Source: Leptothoe kymatousa TAU-MAC 1615
GTDB lineage: Bacteria; Cyanobacteriota; Cyanobacteriia; Phormidesmidales; Phormidesmidaceae
NCBI RefSeq assembly: GCF_018739865.1
Contig: NZ_JADOER010000015.1
Span: forward strand, 32,261 to 96,260
Direction: 5' to 3'
DNA length: 64,000 bases
A model generated the notes under the pieces. It saw only the letters and a list, made by a program, of their open reading frames with translations. It was not told the DNA's origin and did not search any database. Position 1 is the first letter of the stretch, and the number at the start of each line of letters is the position of its first letter. Position numbers and translations under genes: made by a program. Positions 54,890 to 64,000 of the stretch are shown here, piece by piece.

Positions 54890-57409
54890 TTACAGCCCAA
54901 TTAAAAAGAAGGCTGCCCAGTCGCGGGGTTCAGGATGGGCGGCCCGGGTCGTTAACATCGCCTGCCGCAGGGCAACGGCTTTGTCTGGCTCGGTTTGGAG
55001 CTGTTGGTAAAATTCCGTCATTAGCAGTGCCGTGGCTTCGTCGGGTACCGCCCACAGGGAGGCCACCAGGTTGTTGGCCCCGGCGGCTAAAAAAGATCGC
55101 GATAGCCCCACTACGCCATCCCCCGTAATGCGCCCGCGCCCAGTATTGCAGGCGCTCAAGACCACTAGATCTGCCTTCAGATTTAGCTGCATCACTTCCT
55201 GGGCCGTTAGCAACCCGTCATCCAAGGAATTTTGCGCACTCACGGGGGTGAGGGCAATGGCACTGCTTAGTCCCTGGCGTTCATCCAATAATCCATGGGT
55301 GGCCAGGTGAATAATATCGGCATCGGCCAGGCGATCGCGCACGGTGGATTCGGTGGCGGCTGCCCCCAGTAGGGGATTGGCATTGAGCAGGGGGGCGATC
55401 GCAACGGCTTCGGCCTCTGCCCCCGGCAAGGGCGTTAGGGGCATGGGCGGCCCACCGGGCCTAAAGGGCACCGAGGGCATGTGCGGGTTGCCCACAATGA
55501 CGGCGGCCTGGTTACGGTCAATGCCAACGACCAAGGATTGTCCTGAGCGGTTTTGCGATCGCTGCTGCAACACATTCAGCGTTTGCATCGAAGGCGCCGT
55601 CACCAGGGTGTGGTTTTCAATCAAATACTGGCCGTCCGCACTTTGCAAGGCGGGAAATGGCACCAAAAACAATTCCCGATGGGGCACCACCATCACCTTT
55701 TCATCCGCAGAGTCCGGCAAATACTGGGCAATGGGCTCAATCAACAACCCATGGAGCCGCCGTAGATCGCCCTCGTCCCCAACGGTTTGGGCCAATGGCG
55801 TGCCACTGCCCCAAGCATTAAATCCCCGTACCCCCAAATTTGCCTGACTCGCCTGTAGCAGGGTTTTTAGGGCAATTGACTGCTGGGCCAAATCCACCTG
55901 TTCAAAATGTACGGTGCCCTGGGGGCGGATCACCCACATAAATAGGGTTTTATCCTCAAATCGACTGCGCCCCAGGGACGGCTGGCGAATAATGGAATAT
56001 TGCACCAGGGTGGTGCCCTGGTTTTTTGCCAGGGCCTGCATCTGGCCAATGCTCACATGGTCTAGCACCACCGGGGCACTGGTTTCCAACGATTGGTCGG
56101 CCAACAGCTCCGCAAAGGCTCTGGCCCGCCCCCGTTCTGCAACTTCCAGGGCCGCCGCCACCTTGTTTTGCTCAATTAAAACCTGTTGCAGCTGATCGTA
56201 AAGATAGGACTGGGTCTCGAACAGGGAAACCTTATTCACATCCTGGAGACCGGGCTGCAGCGATTCAAATTTCTCCAATGCCTGGTATAGGGTCTGTTCG
56301 GCTTGGCCGTAATCTGCTTGGCTGCGTTCAATATCAGACAGGCCGCTGAGGGCCGTGATTTGCCCCACTTCATCAGAGTTGTTTCTGGCCCAGCCATAGG
56401 CATCGGTGTAATACTCTCGGGCGGTTTCGTAGTCCTGGCGCACCAGGTATAGCTGCCCCAAATGACTCAGGGTGCGACTATATTCCGGCCCCACATACTT
56501 GTCCCGATAGCCCAGGGCTTCCGTAAAGGTGTTCAAGGCTTTGTTCACCTGTCCCTGTTCGGCGTATAGCTCCCCCAAACTGTTCAAAATACTGGCTAGC
56601 TCGTGCCACTGGGCCAGGGAAATGGCCATGTCTTTCGCTTCTAAATAAGCATCCAGCGCCTGGTCATAGGTTTGCCGCTGTAAATAAACATGGCCTAGGC
56701 CATTGAGATAGCGGGGAACACCCCGCCAATAGCCCACGGACTTGGCGGCGGCTAAGGCCTCACCATAGGCGGTTTCTGCCTGGTCGTAGTCCCCCAGGGT
56801 GTAGTGGATGTTGCCCATTTCCCCCAGGGCCCGAGCCCGATCCACCCGGTCGTTCCCCTGGGATAGGGCGACCTGCAACCGGGTGAGGGCGCGGCTGTAC
56901 TGCCCGGTGTGGCGATAGATTTCCCCCAGGGCCAGGTTGACCCGATTTCGCGCCCTAAAATTGGGCAGCAGCCCCGGCTGTACCTGCCGCAGTCGCTGCC
57001 AGCTGCGGGTAATGGCTCCCTGTTCTAGCCAGATCAGCGACTGCATCAGAAATACTCGATTGCGCTGGCGCACGACGGAGTGGGGCAGCGATAGTTGTTC
57101 TGCTTTATTTAAGATGTTTTGGGCGCGGTTGTAGTCACCCAGGCGATAGTGGGCAAAACTGAGCTCAACCAGGCTATTGTGTTCGCCGATGGCATCGCCC
57201 CCCCGGCCATAGAGTGTCGCCGCTGTTTCTAGGGAGCGAATGGCCGCCTGGCTATTGCCCAACTGCAAAAATGACTGGCCGTGGCGATAGTGCGCTTGGG
57301 CCTCGGCGGTGGGCGGTACCTGGGGGATGGCGGGGGCGGCATTGGCGGACCAGGTGCCCAGGAATAACCCCATGCTCAACATCCAGCTAAATGTGCGAAA
57401 CCCGGCCAT
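54890..57409 (-). CDS. Exported TPR-CHAT caspase-like protein (copy 3, unpaired)
   Basis: 839 aa from ATG at 57409; the frame runs to a TTG at 57448, but ATG directly precedes the signal peptide (AGFRTFSWMLSMGLFLGT, cleavage after ANA). TPR repeats fill about 30-420 (several of the HYRLGDYNRA type). The CHAT domain carries His705 in HLATHGLLDER and Cys754 in LSACNTGRG, ending DWAAFFLIGL. It differs from copies 1 and 2 in TPR register and in the CHAT C-terminus, and has no TPS exoprotein beside it. It lies between the PspA-like gene and chlN, and faces the PspA-like gene. Confidence 0.9.
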   Translation of the reverse strand: MAGFRTFSWMLSMGLFLGTWSANAAPAIPQVPPTAEAQAHYRHGQSFLQLGNSQAAIRSLETAATLYGRGGDAIGEHNSLVELSFAHYRLGDYNRAQNILNKAEQLSLPHSVVRQRNRVFLMQSLIWLEQGAITRSWQRLRQVQPGLLPNFRARNRVNLALGEIYRHTGQYSRALTRLQVALSQGNDRVDRARALGEMGNIHYTLGDYDQAETAYGEALAAAKSVGYWRGVPRYLNGLGHVYLQRQTYDQALDAYLEAKDMAISLAQWHELASILNSLGELYAEQGQVNKALNTFTEALGYRDKYVGPEYSRTLSHLGQLYLVRQDYETAREYYTDAYGWARNNSDEVGQITALSGLSDIERSQADYGQAEQTLYQALEKFESLQPGLQDVNKVSLFETQSYLYDQLQQVLIEQNKVAAALEVAERGRARAFAELLADQSLETSAPVVLDHVSIGQMQALAKNQGTTLVQYSIIRQPSLGRSRFEDKTLFMWVIRPQGTVHFEQVDLAQQSIALKTLLQASQANLGVRGFNAWGSGTPLAQTVGDEGDLRRLHGLLIEPIAQYLPDSADEKVMVVPHRELFLVPFPALQSADGQYLIENHTLVTAPSMQTLNVLQQRSQNRSGQSLVVGIDRNQAAVIVGNPHMPSVPFRPGGPPMPLTPLPGAEAEAVAIAPLLNANPLLGAAATESTVRDRLADADIIHLATHGLLDERQGLSSAIALTPVSAQNSLDDGLLTAQEVMQLNLKADLVVLSACNTGRGRITGDGVVGLSRSFLAAGANNLVASLWAVPDEATALLMTEFYQQLQTEPDKAVALRQAMLTTRAAHPEPRDWAAFFLIGL

Positions 57410-57582
57410 AAACGCCCAACTCTGTGACAATACGATTTTTGCGGTCAATACATGTCACCCCAGGGAGCCGTAATATGGCAGCCCACCTATTTCTACAACT
57501 GTAAACGGCCTATTTAGGGAAAATCCTTGGGTGTAGATGACGCTGTTCCCCATGGGCCAACAAAAATTAGGCAAAACTCAAA

Positions 57583-57608
57583 GCCCCCAACCTTAAGAGG
57601 TTGGGGGC
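57583..57608 (-). terminator. Terminator after chlN
   Basis: GCCCCCAACCT (57583-57593) pairs perfectly with AGGTTGGGGGC (57598-57608). On the minus strand it is followed by TTTGAGTTTT. It lies 34 bp after the chlN stop. Confidence 0.85.
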
Positions 57609-57641
57609 CCTACATAACCTTTAGCTTAGGGAAAAAACCGC

Positions 57642-59114
<1,473 letters not shown>

Positions 59115-59176
59115 TTAAGGGGGATGATCTCTTTAGCGATTGTTATGCTCCGGAAAATAATCGATGGGTAGGCTAT

Positions 59177-59533
59177 CTATAGACCCTCTAACCCTTCTAG
59201 CAGAGGTGTATCCTCCCCAGAAGACGCGTCCAGGGTAGGACCTAACTCACTCTTACCATCCAATACCATTTCAGGGTCGAAATTTAGTCCTAAGACCTCG
59301 ATCAGTGCATCCTCATCAGAGTTGAGTTTATAAAACGGCACCATTAGATTCGATAGCTTAGGCTCTATGGCATTAATCACACCTAAAATCAGTAGCGAAG
59401 ATGGTCTACGGCCGCCATCAGGGGTCCTGACGGAGACGTTATTCATCTGTAGCTCTAACCAGGCACGATTGTCTTGCACATAGTTCAACCACTTATCGCG
59501 GATAGATGTGGTGAAATTCTCAAAAAAGGCCAT
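59177..59533 (-). CDS. DUF5331 protein between chlL and chlN
   Basis: 118 aa. N-terminal AFFENFTTSIRDKWLNYVQDNRAWL and a central SLLILGVINAIEPKLSNLMVPFYKLN are typical of the DUF5331 family, which is found in cyanobacteria in just this position. The C-terminus is acidic and low in complexity. Function unknown; conserved location implies a role with dark chlorophyll synthesis. 110 bp from chlN and 156 bp from chlL. Confidence 0.88.
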   Translation of the reverse strand: MAFFENFTTSIRDKWLNYVQDNRAWLELQMNNVSVRTPDGGRRPSSLLILGVINAIEPKLSNLMVPFYKLNSDEDALIEVLGLNFDPEMVLDGKSELGPTLDASSGEDTPLLEGLEGL

Positions 59534-59689
59534 ATCTTGAGACTGTTACAAAAACTAACTAGGCACGCAGCAATTTAGCACCTCAGCGTCAGAATGGCCA
59601 GCCTTTTGAGAAAGTTAAAACAAATAGATAGCTAATACCCATCGGGTTAACCGGGAAATCGTTGACCCAAGCTGGGTCAAATCGATGGG

Positions 59690-60553
59690 TTAAACCATCA
59701 TCAGATCCATTTCATTTTGCTGAGCGGGCACTTCTTCCGGTGGATTTAGATAGAAGTCGGACAGCAGGGCAAACAGCTCGCGATCCGCCGCATCCTTAGG
59801 CACTACACCTTCTGGCTGGGCGATCAGCTGGTCGGCAATATTCAGATAGTACTGACACACCGGCTCTAGGGAGGGATCGGTCTCAGCCATCTCAAACATG
59901 GTCTTGCCCTTTACCCGCGAGACGCGAATGTCTTCGATCAGGGGCAAAATTTCTAGCACCGGCATGGGCACCGCTTCAATGTACTTATCAATCAGGTCTC
60001 GCTTCGAGGTGCGATTACCAATCAGACCCGCCAGCTTCAAGGGGTGGGTACGGGCTTTTTCCCGCACCGATGCAGCAATGCGGTTTGCCGCAAACAACGC
60101 ATCAAAGCCGTTGTCCGTAACGATCATGCAATAGTCGGAATAGTTTAGCGGCGCGGCGAACCCACCACAAACCACGTCGCCCAGCACATCAAACAAAATG
60201 ACATCGTATTCATCGAAGGCATTCAGCTCTTTGAGCAGCTTCACGGTTTCACCTACTACATAGCCACCGCAGCCTGCCCCCGCCGGAGGGCCACCCGCTT
60301 CAACGCAGCTAACACCACCATAGCCCTTGTAGATCACATCTTCGGGCCAAATGTTTTCGTAGTGATAGTCCCGTTCCTGTAGGGTATCGATAATCGTCGG
60401 AATCAGAAAACCTGTCAGGGTAAAGGTGCTGTCATGCTTGGGATCACAGCCAATTTGCAACACTTTCTTCCCGCGTTTAGCGAGGGCGACGGAGATATTA
60501 CAGCTAGTAGTGGACTTACCAATACCGCCTTTGCCATAGACCGAGAGTTTCAC
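59690..60553 (-). CDS. chlL: Light-independent protochlorophyllide reductase, iron-sulfur ATP-binding protein
   Basis: 287 aa, NifH-like. P-loop [10 protein letters not shown] at 8-17; the switch and cluster regions carry the two Cys ligands ([11 protein letters not shown] near 95 and [16 protein letters not shown] near 129). Delivers electrons from ferredoxin to ChlN-ChlB with ATP hydrolysis. First gene of the cluster; the promoter should lie in 60554-60750. Confidence 0.97.
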   Translation of the reverse strand: MKLSVYGKGGIGKSTTSCNISVALAKRGKKVLQIGCDPKHDSTFTLTGFLIPTIIDTLQERDYHYENIWPEDVIYKGYGGVSCVEAGGPPAGAGCGGYVVGETVKLLKELNAFDEYDVILFDVLGDVVCGGFAAPLNYSDYCMIVTDNGFDALFAANRIAASVREKARTHPLKLAGLIGNRTSKRDLIDKYIEAVPMPVLEILPLIEDIRVSRVKGKTMFEMAETDPSLEPVCQYYLNIADQLIAQPEGVVPKDAADRELFALLSDFYLNPPEEVPAQQNEMDLMMV

Positions 60554-61264
60554 GCTCGTTGTCTCCTAATTAGGTGGGTGGTCGCAAGGACCTGATCTGT
60601 GGAGCCATTGTGAGCAATAAATAGAAAATTGAATAGCGTATAGAAAATGAAAATACTGCGTAAATTCGATCCTAATTATCTAAAGGGTATATTTTCATTC
60701 CCTAAACCCTGAATATCCCTAAAAAAAGCTATTTGAGTATTAAAAATAGATTTGCCTATCTTAAAATCGGTATATCAGATCAAAAAGCAAATTTTTTCAG
60801 GCTTTCCGTATCAATTAGGAAAAGGGTTTCGCCATGGCCTTCCCCCTTCCCCCCTTGGATCTTGACCATGCTTGCATTGGATGACCGGGGGCGGCGGCGT
60901 AGCTTTTTACAGCTGCCTTTGGTTTGACCAATGTTCTGTAGTTTGGCGGCAAGACCCAGGGTGATTGACTTTCGAAAAAGTAAATCAGATAGCCCATGCT
61001 CAGCATCTTGTTAAGAATGTTTTCTTTGGTGATATATAAAACAAAATGATAAGCCTTTGTTTTTGTTCTTTAAGTTTCAAGGCTTTTTATGGGGGCTGCG
61101 GTCTTTGTGGAGAATTTCGGTTCGGCCCCAGTCAGTCGTTATTGGCTTGGGATGATGTGTTGCTGGGGCTAGGTGCCAAAGCGGGTCCATGGGGCCATGG
61201 CACTGCTTTGGCTTTGCTGGCTGATCGAAGCCAGCGGCACTGCCACTGCTGAAAGATGACCCGT
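60554..61264. other. Gene-free region upstream of chlL
   Basis: About 700 bp with several short frames but none protein-like. It contains the chlL promoter region (AT-rich, 60600-60800). Confidence 0.45.
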
Positions 61265-61298
61265 AGGCGTTCCCTGGGCGGAGTCGAAGGGAACGCCT
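61265..61298. terminator. Perfect 11-bp stem after leuA
   Basis: AGGCGTTCCCT (61265-61275) pairs perfectly with AGGGAACGCCT (61288-61298) around GGGCGGAGTCGA. It is 18 bp after the leuA stop. The GGCGGAGTCGA loop is a common cyanobacterial intergenic palindrome, so it may be a repeat used as a terminator. Confidence 0.65.
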
Positions 61299-61315
61299 CA
61301 ACTATTCCATGGGTG

Positions 61316-63016
61316 CTACCCACATAGGCTTACAGATCGTCGTGATTCGTCACGGCTTTTTGCCTGCAACAAACGATTGAGGCCGTTAATCACCGCCAAA
61401 ATGGACGCCGTTGTAATGTTGTTGTGGATGCCCACCCCGTAGTATTGATGGTCCGTTGCCACATCCGAGACCGCCACCATGGCGATGGCGTCGGCACCGC
61501 TGCCCGCATTCAGGGCCCGCTCCTCATAGTTGGCAATTTCAATGGCAAACCCACCCTGGCCCAGCGCCGTTACCAGGGCATCAATGGGGCCGTTCCCCGA
61601 AGCTTGGAAATGGTGCTGTTTTTCAGTGTCCTGGAGCCACAGCTGCAGCAGATTATGGTCCCCCGTTGTTTCCAAATGGTGGGATTCGTAGACCAGTGGC
61701 CCCGAGGCTGGGCCGTAGGTTTGTTGAAACAGTTGCCAGATAGCTGCGGCTGTCACTTCCTGCCCCGTGCTATCCATCACCCGCTGCACCACCTGGCTAA
61801 ATTCCACCTGCAGCCGTTTTGGCAACACCACGCCAAAATCGCGCTCCAGTAAGAAGGCGATGCCGCCCTTCCCCGACTGGCTGTTCACCCGCACAATGGC
61901 CTCATAGGAACGACCCACATCCGCTGGGTCCATAGGCAAATAGGGAATCTCCCAAATATCCTGGGGCTGCCTTTGGGCAAAGCCTTTTTTGATGGCATCC
62001 TGGTGGGAGCCGGAAAATGCTGTGAACACCAGTTCGCCAATATAGGGATGGCGGGGATGGATGGGGAGCTGGGTGCAATGTTTCACCACCTCCGCCACCT
62101 GATCAATTTGGGAGAAATCTAAGCCAGGATGAATCCCTTGGGTATAGAGATTCATCGCCAGGGTAACCAAATCCACATTGCCCGTGCGTTCTCCATTGCC
62201 AAACAGACAGCCCTCCACCCGGTCGGCCCCGGCCATTTGGGCCAGTTCTGCGGCGGCCACACTACAGCCGCGATCGTTGTGGGGGTGCACACTCAGGGCC
62301 ACCGCATGGCGATAGGCTAAATGGCGGTGCATCCACTCCACCTGGTCGGCAAAGATATTGGGGGTGGCCACCTCCACACTGGCGGGCAAATTAATCACAG
62401 CCTTGGCATCCGGTGTGGGCTGCCACACGGCCAAAACCGCGTTGCAAATATCTCGGGCAAAGGGTAGCTCGGTGGAGGTGAACACCTCAGGGGAATATTG
62501 AAAGCGCCAGGCTGTTTCGGGGTGTTGGTCCGCTAGCTGTCGGATCAGCGTAGCGGCGGCAACTGCTAGTTCAATGGTTTCGGTTTTGTTCTTGCCAAAT
62601 ACCACCCGACGAAAGACAGGGGCCGTGGCGTTATAAACATGGACAATGGCTTGTTTGGCTCCCTGTAAGGATTCAAAGGTGCGATGGATAAGAGTTTCCC
62701 GAGCCTGGGTGAGCGCCTGGATAGTCACATCGTTAGGGATATGGTCCTCTTCAATTAGCCGTCGTACAAATTCAAATTCTGTTGCGGAGGCGGAGGGAAA
62801 TCCCACCTCGATTTCTTTGAAGCCGATTTGCACCAACAGTTTAAAGAATCTCAACTTTTGGTCGATGGACATGGGCTGGGCTAGGGCCTGGTTGCCATCG
62901 CGCAGGTCGGTGCTGAGCCATACGGGGGGCTGGGTGATGGTGTGGTTGGGCCAGGTGCGATCGCGTAAATCAATGGGCTGAACGGGACGGTATTTTTGAG
63001 CAGGAGTTTGCAACAT
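61316..63016 (-). CDS. leuA: 2-isopropylmalate synthase, type 2 (leuA2)
   Basis: 566 aa from ATG at 63016; a TTG at 63040 adds eight unlikely residues. Catalytic TIM barrel with STDLRDGNQALAQPMS, the IGFKEIEVGFPSASATEFEF segment, ALSVHPHNDRGCSVAAAELA (metal-binding His pair) and EGCLFGNGERTGNVDLV. The C-terminal regulatory domain (about 430-560) carries the leucine-binding fold. The N-terminal RDRTWPNHTITQPPVW extension is typical of the long type-2 enzymes of actinobacteria, proteobacteria and yeast. First committed step of leucine synthesis. Upstream lies a leucine-rich leader ORF with stem-loops. Confidence 0.93.
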   Translation of the reverse strand: MLQTPAQKYRPVQPIDLRDRTWPNHTITQPPVWLSTDLRDGNQALAQPMSIDQKLRFFKLLVQIGFKEIEVGFPSASATEFEFVRRLIEEDHIPNDVTIQALTQARETLIHRTFESLQGAKQAIVHVYNATAPVFRRVVFGKNKTETIELAVAAATLIRQLADQHPETAWRFQYSPEVFTSTELPFARDICNAVLAVWQPTPDAKAVINLPASVEVATPNIFADQVEWMHRHLAYRHAVALSVHPHNDRGCSVAAAELAQMAGADRVEGCLFGNGERTGNVDLVTLAMNLYTQGIHPGLDFSQIDQVAEVVKHCTQLPIHPRHPYIGELVFTAFSGSHQDAIKKGFAQRQPQDIWEIPYLPMDPADVGRSYEAIVRVNSQSGKGGIAFLLERDFGVVLPKRLQVEFSQVVQRVMDSTGQEVTAAAIWQLFQQTYGPASGPLVYESHHLETTGDHNLLQLWLQDTEKQHHFQASGNGPIDALVTALGQGGFAIEIANYEERALNAGSGADAIAMVAVSDVATDHQYYGVGIHNNITTASILAVINGLNRLLQAKSRDESRRSVSLCG

Positions 63017-63098
63017 GATGTGATTGGGAAGACAGGACAATCTGAATCCAACACTTCGGGAGCGTGGAATTGGGTATGGGCAGGCTGAAGGTAAACAG

Positions 63099-63142
63099 AA
63101 AAAATTGTTGTCGCCCCGGCTCTATCCGTGGCTGACGAACAA
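63099..63142 (-). terminator. Possible attenuator terminator upstream of leuA
   Basis: On the minus strand TTGTTCGTC pairs with GGCGACAA (one bulge, two wobbles or mismatches near the loop), and a run of six T (63104-63099) follows after a few bases. It lies about 85 bp before the leuA start and downstream of the leader ORF. The stem is imperfect. Confidence 0.45.
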
Positions 63143-63145
63143 CTT

Positions 63146-63218
63146 GCCTGTGGGCCAACGCTGAATGCTGTTAGTTTTCAAGCTTGCTTAGAAAGCATGC
63201 CTAACAAGCGCCACAGGC
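63146..63218 (-). promoter_or_regulatory. Nested hairpin in the leuA leader
   Basis: Three perfect nested stems: GCCTGTGG (63146-63153)/CCACAGGC (63211-63218), TGTTAG (63169-63174)/CTAACA (63201-63206), and TGCTT (63185-63189)/AAGCA (63193-63197). It is located between the leader ORF and the possible terminator. Confidence 0.55.
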
Positions 63219-63282
63219 GATTTGAGCCTTTTCAACAAGTCTGCCGATATATTGATTTGGGTAAATTGATGTTGGGTAAAAT

Positions 63283-63372
63283 CTAATGAGTATGCGCCAG
63301 GCGCAGCAGCAGCAGACCCAGCCCTTTGGGGCTAGTCTGACTGTGTAGCGATAGCTGCTGGTTGGCGTTCAT
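63283..63372 (-). CDS. Leucine-rich leader peptide upstream of leuA
   Basis: A 29-codon ATG frame whose second half reads GLGLLLLRLAH, with four consecutive CTG codons and six CTG Leu codons within nine positions (63295-63321). It ends in TAG 267 bp before the leuA start. E. coli leuL has the same feature, four Leu in a row in a 28-aa leader. The nested hairpin and possible terminator lie between. No Shine-Dalgarno sequence is evident. The Leu run coincides with a short CAG/CTG microsatellite, so chance cannot be excluded. Confidence 0.5.
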   Translation of the reverse strand: MNANQQLSLHSQTSPKGLGLLLLRLAHTH

Positions 63373-63573
63373 GACAGGGGAGATTTATGAAAATACTCGA
63401 TGAGGCAATGCTAGCGTACGGACTTTGAAAGCGTCAACCATGGCTGATGTTTTTTCTTGTTTGTATCAGTTTTTTGCTTGTGCTAGGATTACTGACCCTA
63501 GCAACGCCCATAGTCAAGCCCATGTTGTTACGGACTTGTTCTGGACGATTGGCATGTTCAGCAAGAACACCCA
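63373..63573. other. Spacer between leuA leader and pentapeptide gene
   Basis: About 200 bp; the plus-strand frame crossing it is not protein-like. The leuA promoter should lie here. Confidence 0.35.
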
Positions 63574-63870
63574 CTATTGCAAGAGATTCATATTGTGTTC
63601 CGATGGATTAAACCCATCAGGAAAGAGAGTTGGGCAGGTGGAGGTCCCACTTGGTAACAATAAATGGTTTTCGCAGATCTCTTTGGAGGTGTTGGTATCT
63701 GTATAGGTCGCGGCCTCTAGATCAGCCCCGCTGAGATTGGCCCCGCTGAGATTGGCTCCGCTGATGTCGGCCCCGCTGAGGTCGGCCCCGCTGAGGTCGG
63801 CACGCGCTAAATTGGTATCGGTCAAATCCCCACCCGACATGTAGGTTTTGGACAGGTCGATATCAGGCAT
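63574..63870 (-). CDS. Short pentapeptide-repeat protein
   Basis: 98 aa. About seven consecutive A(D/N)LSG pentapeptides (residues 14-52), a short right-handed quadrilateral helix, followed by an unstructured tail (STCPTLFPDGFNPSE). ATG at 63870 is the only start in the frame before an upstream stop. Pentapeptide proteins are common in cyanobacteria, often of unknown role. It faces away from the window end. Confidence 0.7.
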   Translation of the reverse strand: MPDIDLSKTYMSGGDLTDTNLARADLSGADLSGADISGANLSGANLSGADLEAATYTDTNTSKEICENHLLLPSGTSTCPTLFPDGFNPSEHNMNLLQ

Positions 63871-64000
63871 AAACGCAGCATTTAGATCAATAACAGATTG
63901 CCGACGGAATCGACGTAGGCGTTCACTGACTGGAGTTTAGACAAATATTGTTTCAAAGTTCACAGGAGAGAGTTCTCAACCGATTGACAGGATTGAGCGA

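Noticed and set aside
61046..61252. 68-aa plus-strand ORF
   Set aside because: Gly/Cys/Trp-rich random-looking frame in the gene-free region between chlL and leuA; no support.
63425..63706. 93-aa plus-strand ORF
   Set aside because: Overlaps the pentapeptide-repeat gene antisense and has no protein-like pattern of its own.

Overview
The window is cyanobacterial chromosomal DNA. The light-independent protochlorophyllide reductase genes chlL and chlN are present, with the DUF5331 gene that cyanobacteria carry between them. Other cyanobacterial markers are a DUF4278 small protein behind a glutamine riboswitch, DUF928 and DUF1822 proteins, CHAT/CHASE2 proteins, and HIP1 octamers (GCGATCGC, e.g. 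4888 and 6821). The gene content (filamentous-haemagglutinin-type exoproteins, RTX proteins, many regulators, long repeat-bearing intergenic DNA) suggests a large-genome, probably filamentous or benthic Leptolyngbya-like organism. The species cannot be named from sequence alone. No rRNA, tRNA, transposase, prophage or CRISPR array was seen.

Layout. 1-9.7 kb is mostly housekeeping: a creatininase-family amidohydrolase (cut by the left edge), the glutamine riboswitch plus DUF4278 gene, an SphS/PhoR-type histidine kinase, an RsuA/RluB pseudouridine synthase, RodZ, an RppB/NrsS-like histidine kinase without a regulator, an aldehyde dehydrogenase, glutathione reductase and a small lipoprotein. 9.7-31 kb is accessory: an overlapping minus-strand pair (TPS exoprotein, then exported TPR-CHAT protein), two paralogous LysR regulators about 13 kb apart, two STAND-type AAA_35 ATPases (one fused to CHASE2), two convergent RTX proteins, a small HTH protein, a DUF928 protein and over 5 kb of intergenic DNA carrying a ~100-bp inverted-repeat element in five copies plus tandem repeats. 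31-36.6 kb holds a small membrane protein, an Xaa-Pro aminopeptidase divergent from moeA, and a membrane-anchored repeat protein.

36.6-41.5 kb is a compact minus-strand operon: sigma-70-like factor, DUF1822, CHAT-CHASE2, DUF928. After 1.2 kb of sparse DNA come a three-repeat PPC-like protein, a second TPS exoprotein/TPR-CHAT pair (now on the plus strand), nirB-nirD, and a PspA-like short protein. A third exported TPR-CHAT protein, chlN/DUF5331/chlL, and a type-2 leuA with a leucine-rich leader ORF follow, and the window ends with a pentapeptide-repeat protein.

How the parts may work together. The most coherent theme is a dispersed cell-envelope set: two TPS exoprotein/TPR-CHAT pairs, one orphan exported TPR-CHAT, two CHASE2 receptors (fused to CHAT or to a STAND ATPase), two DUF928 exported proteins, and a dedicated sigma factor with DUF1822. 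Exported caspase-like proteins genetically coupled to surface adhesins, alongside membrane CHASE2 sensors, suggest proteolytic control of the cell surface or an envelope stress/conflict system. That is an inference; only the domains and gene order are seen. Two further regulatory candidates stand out: the glutamine riboswitch and a possible leucine attenuator upstream of leuA.
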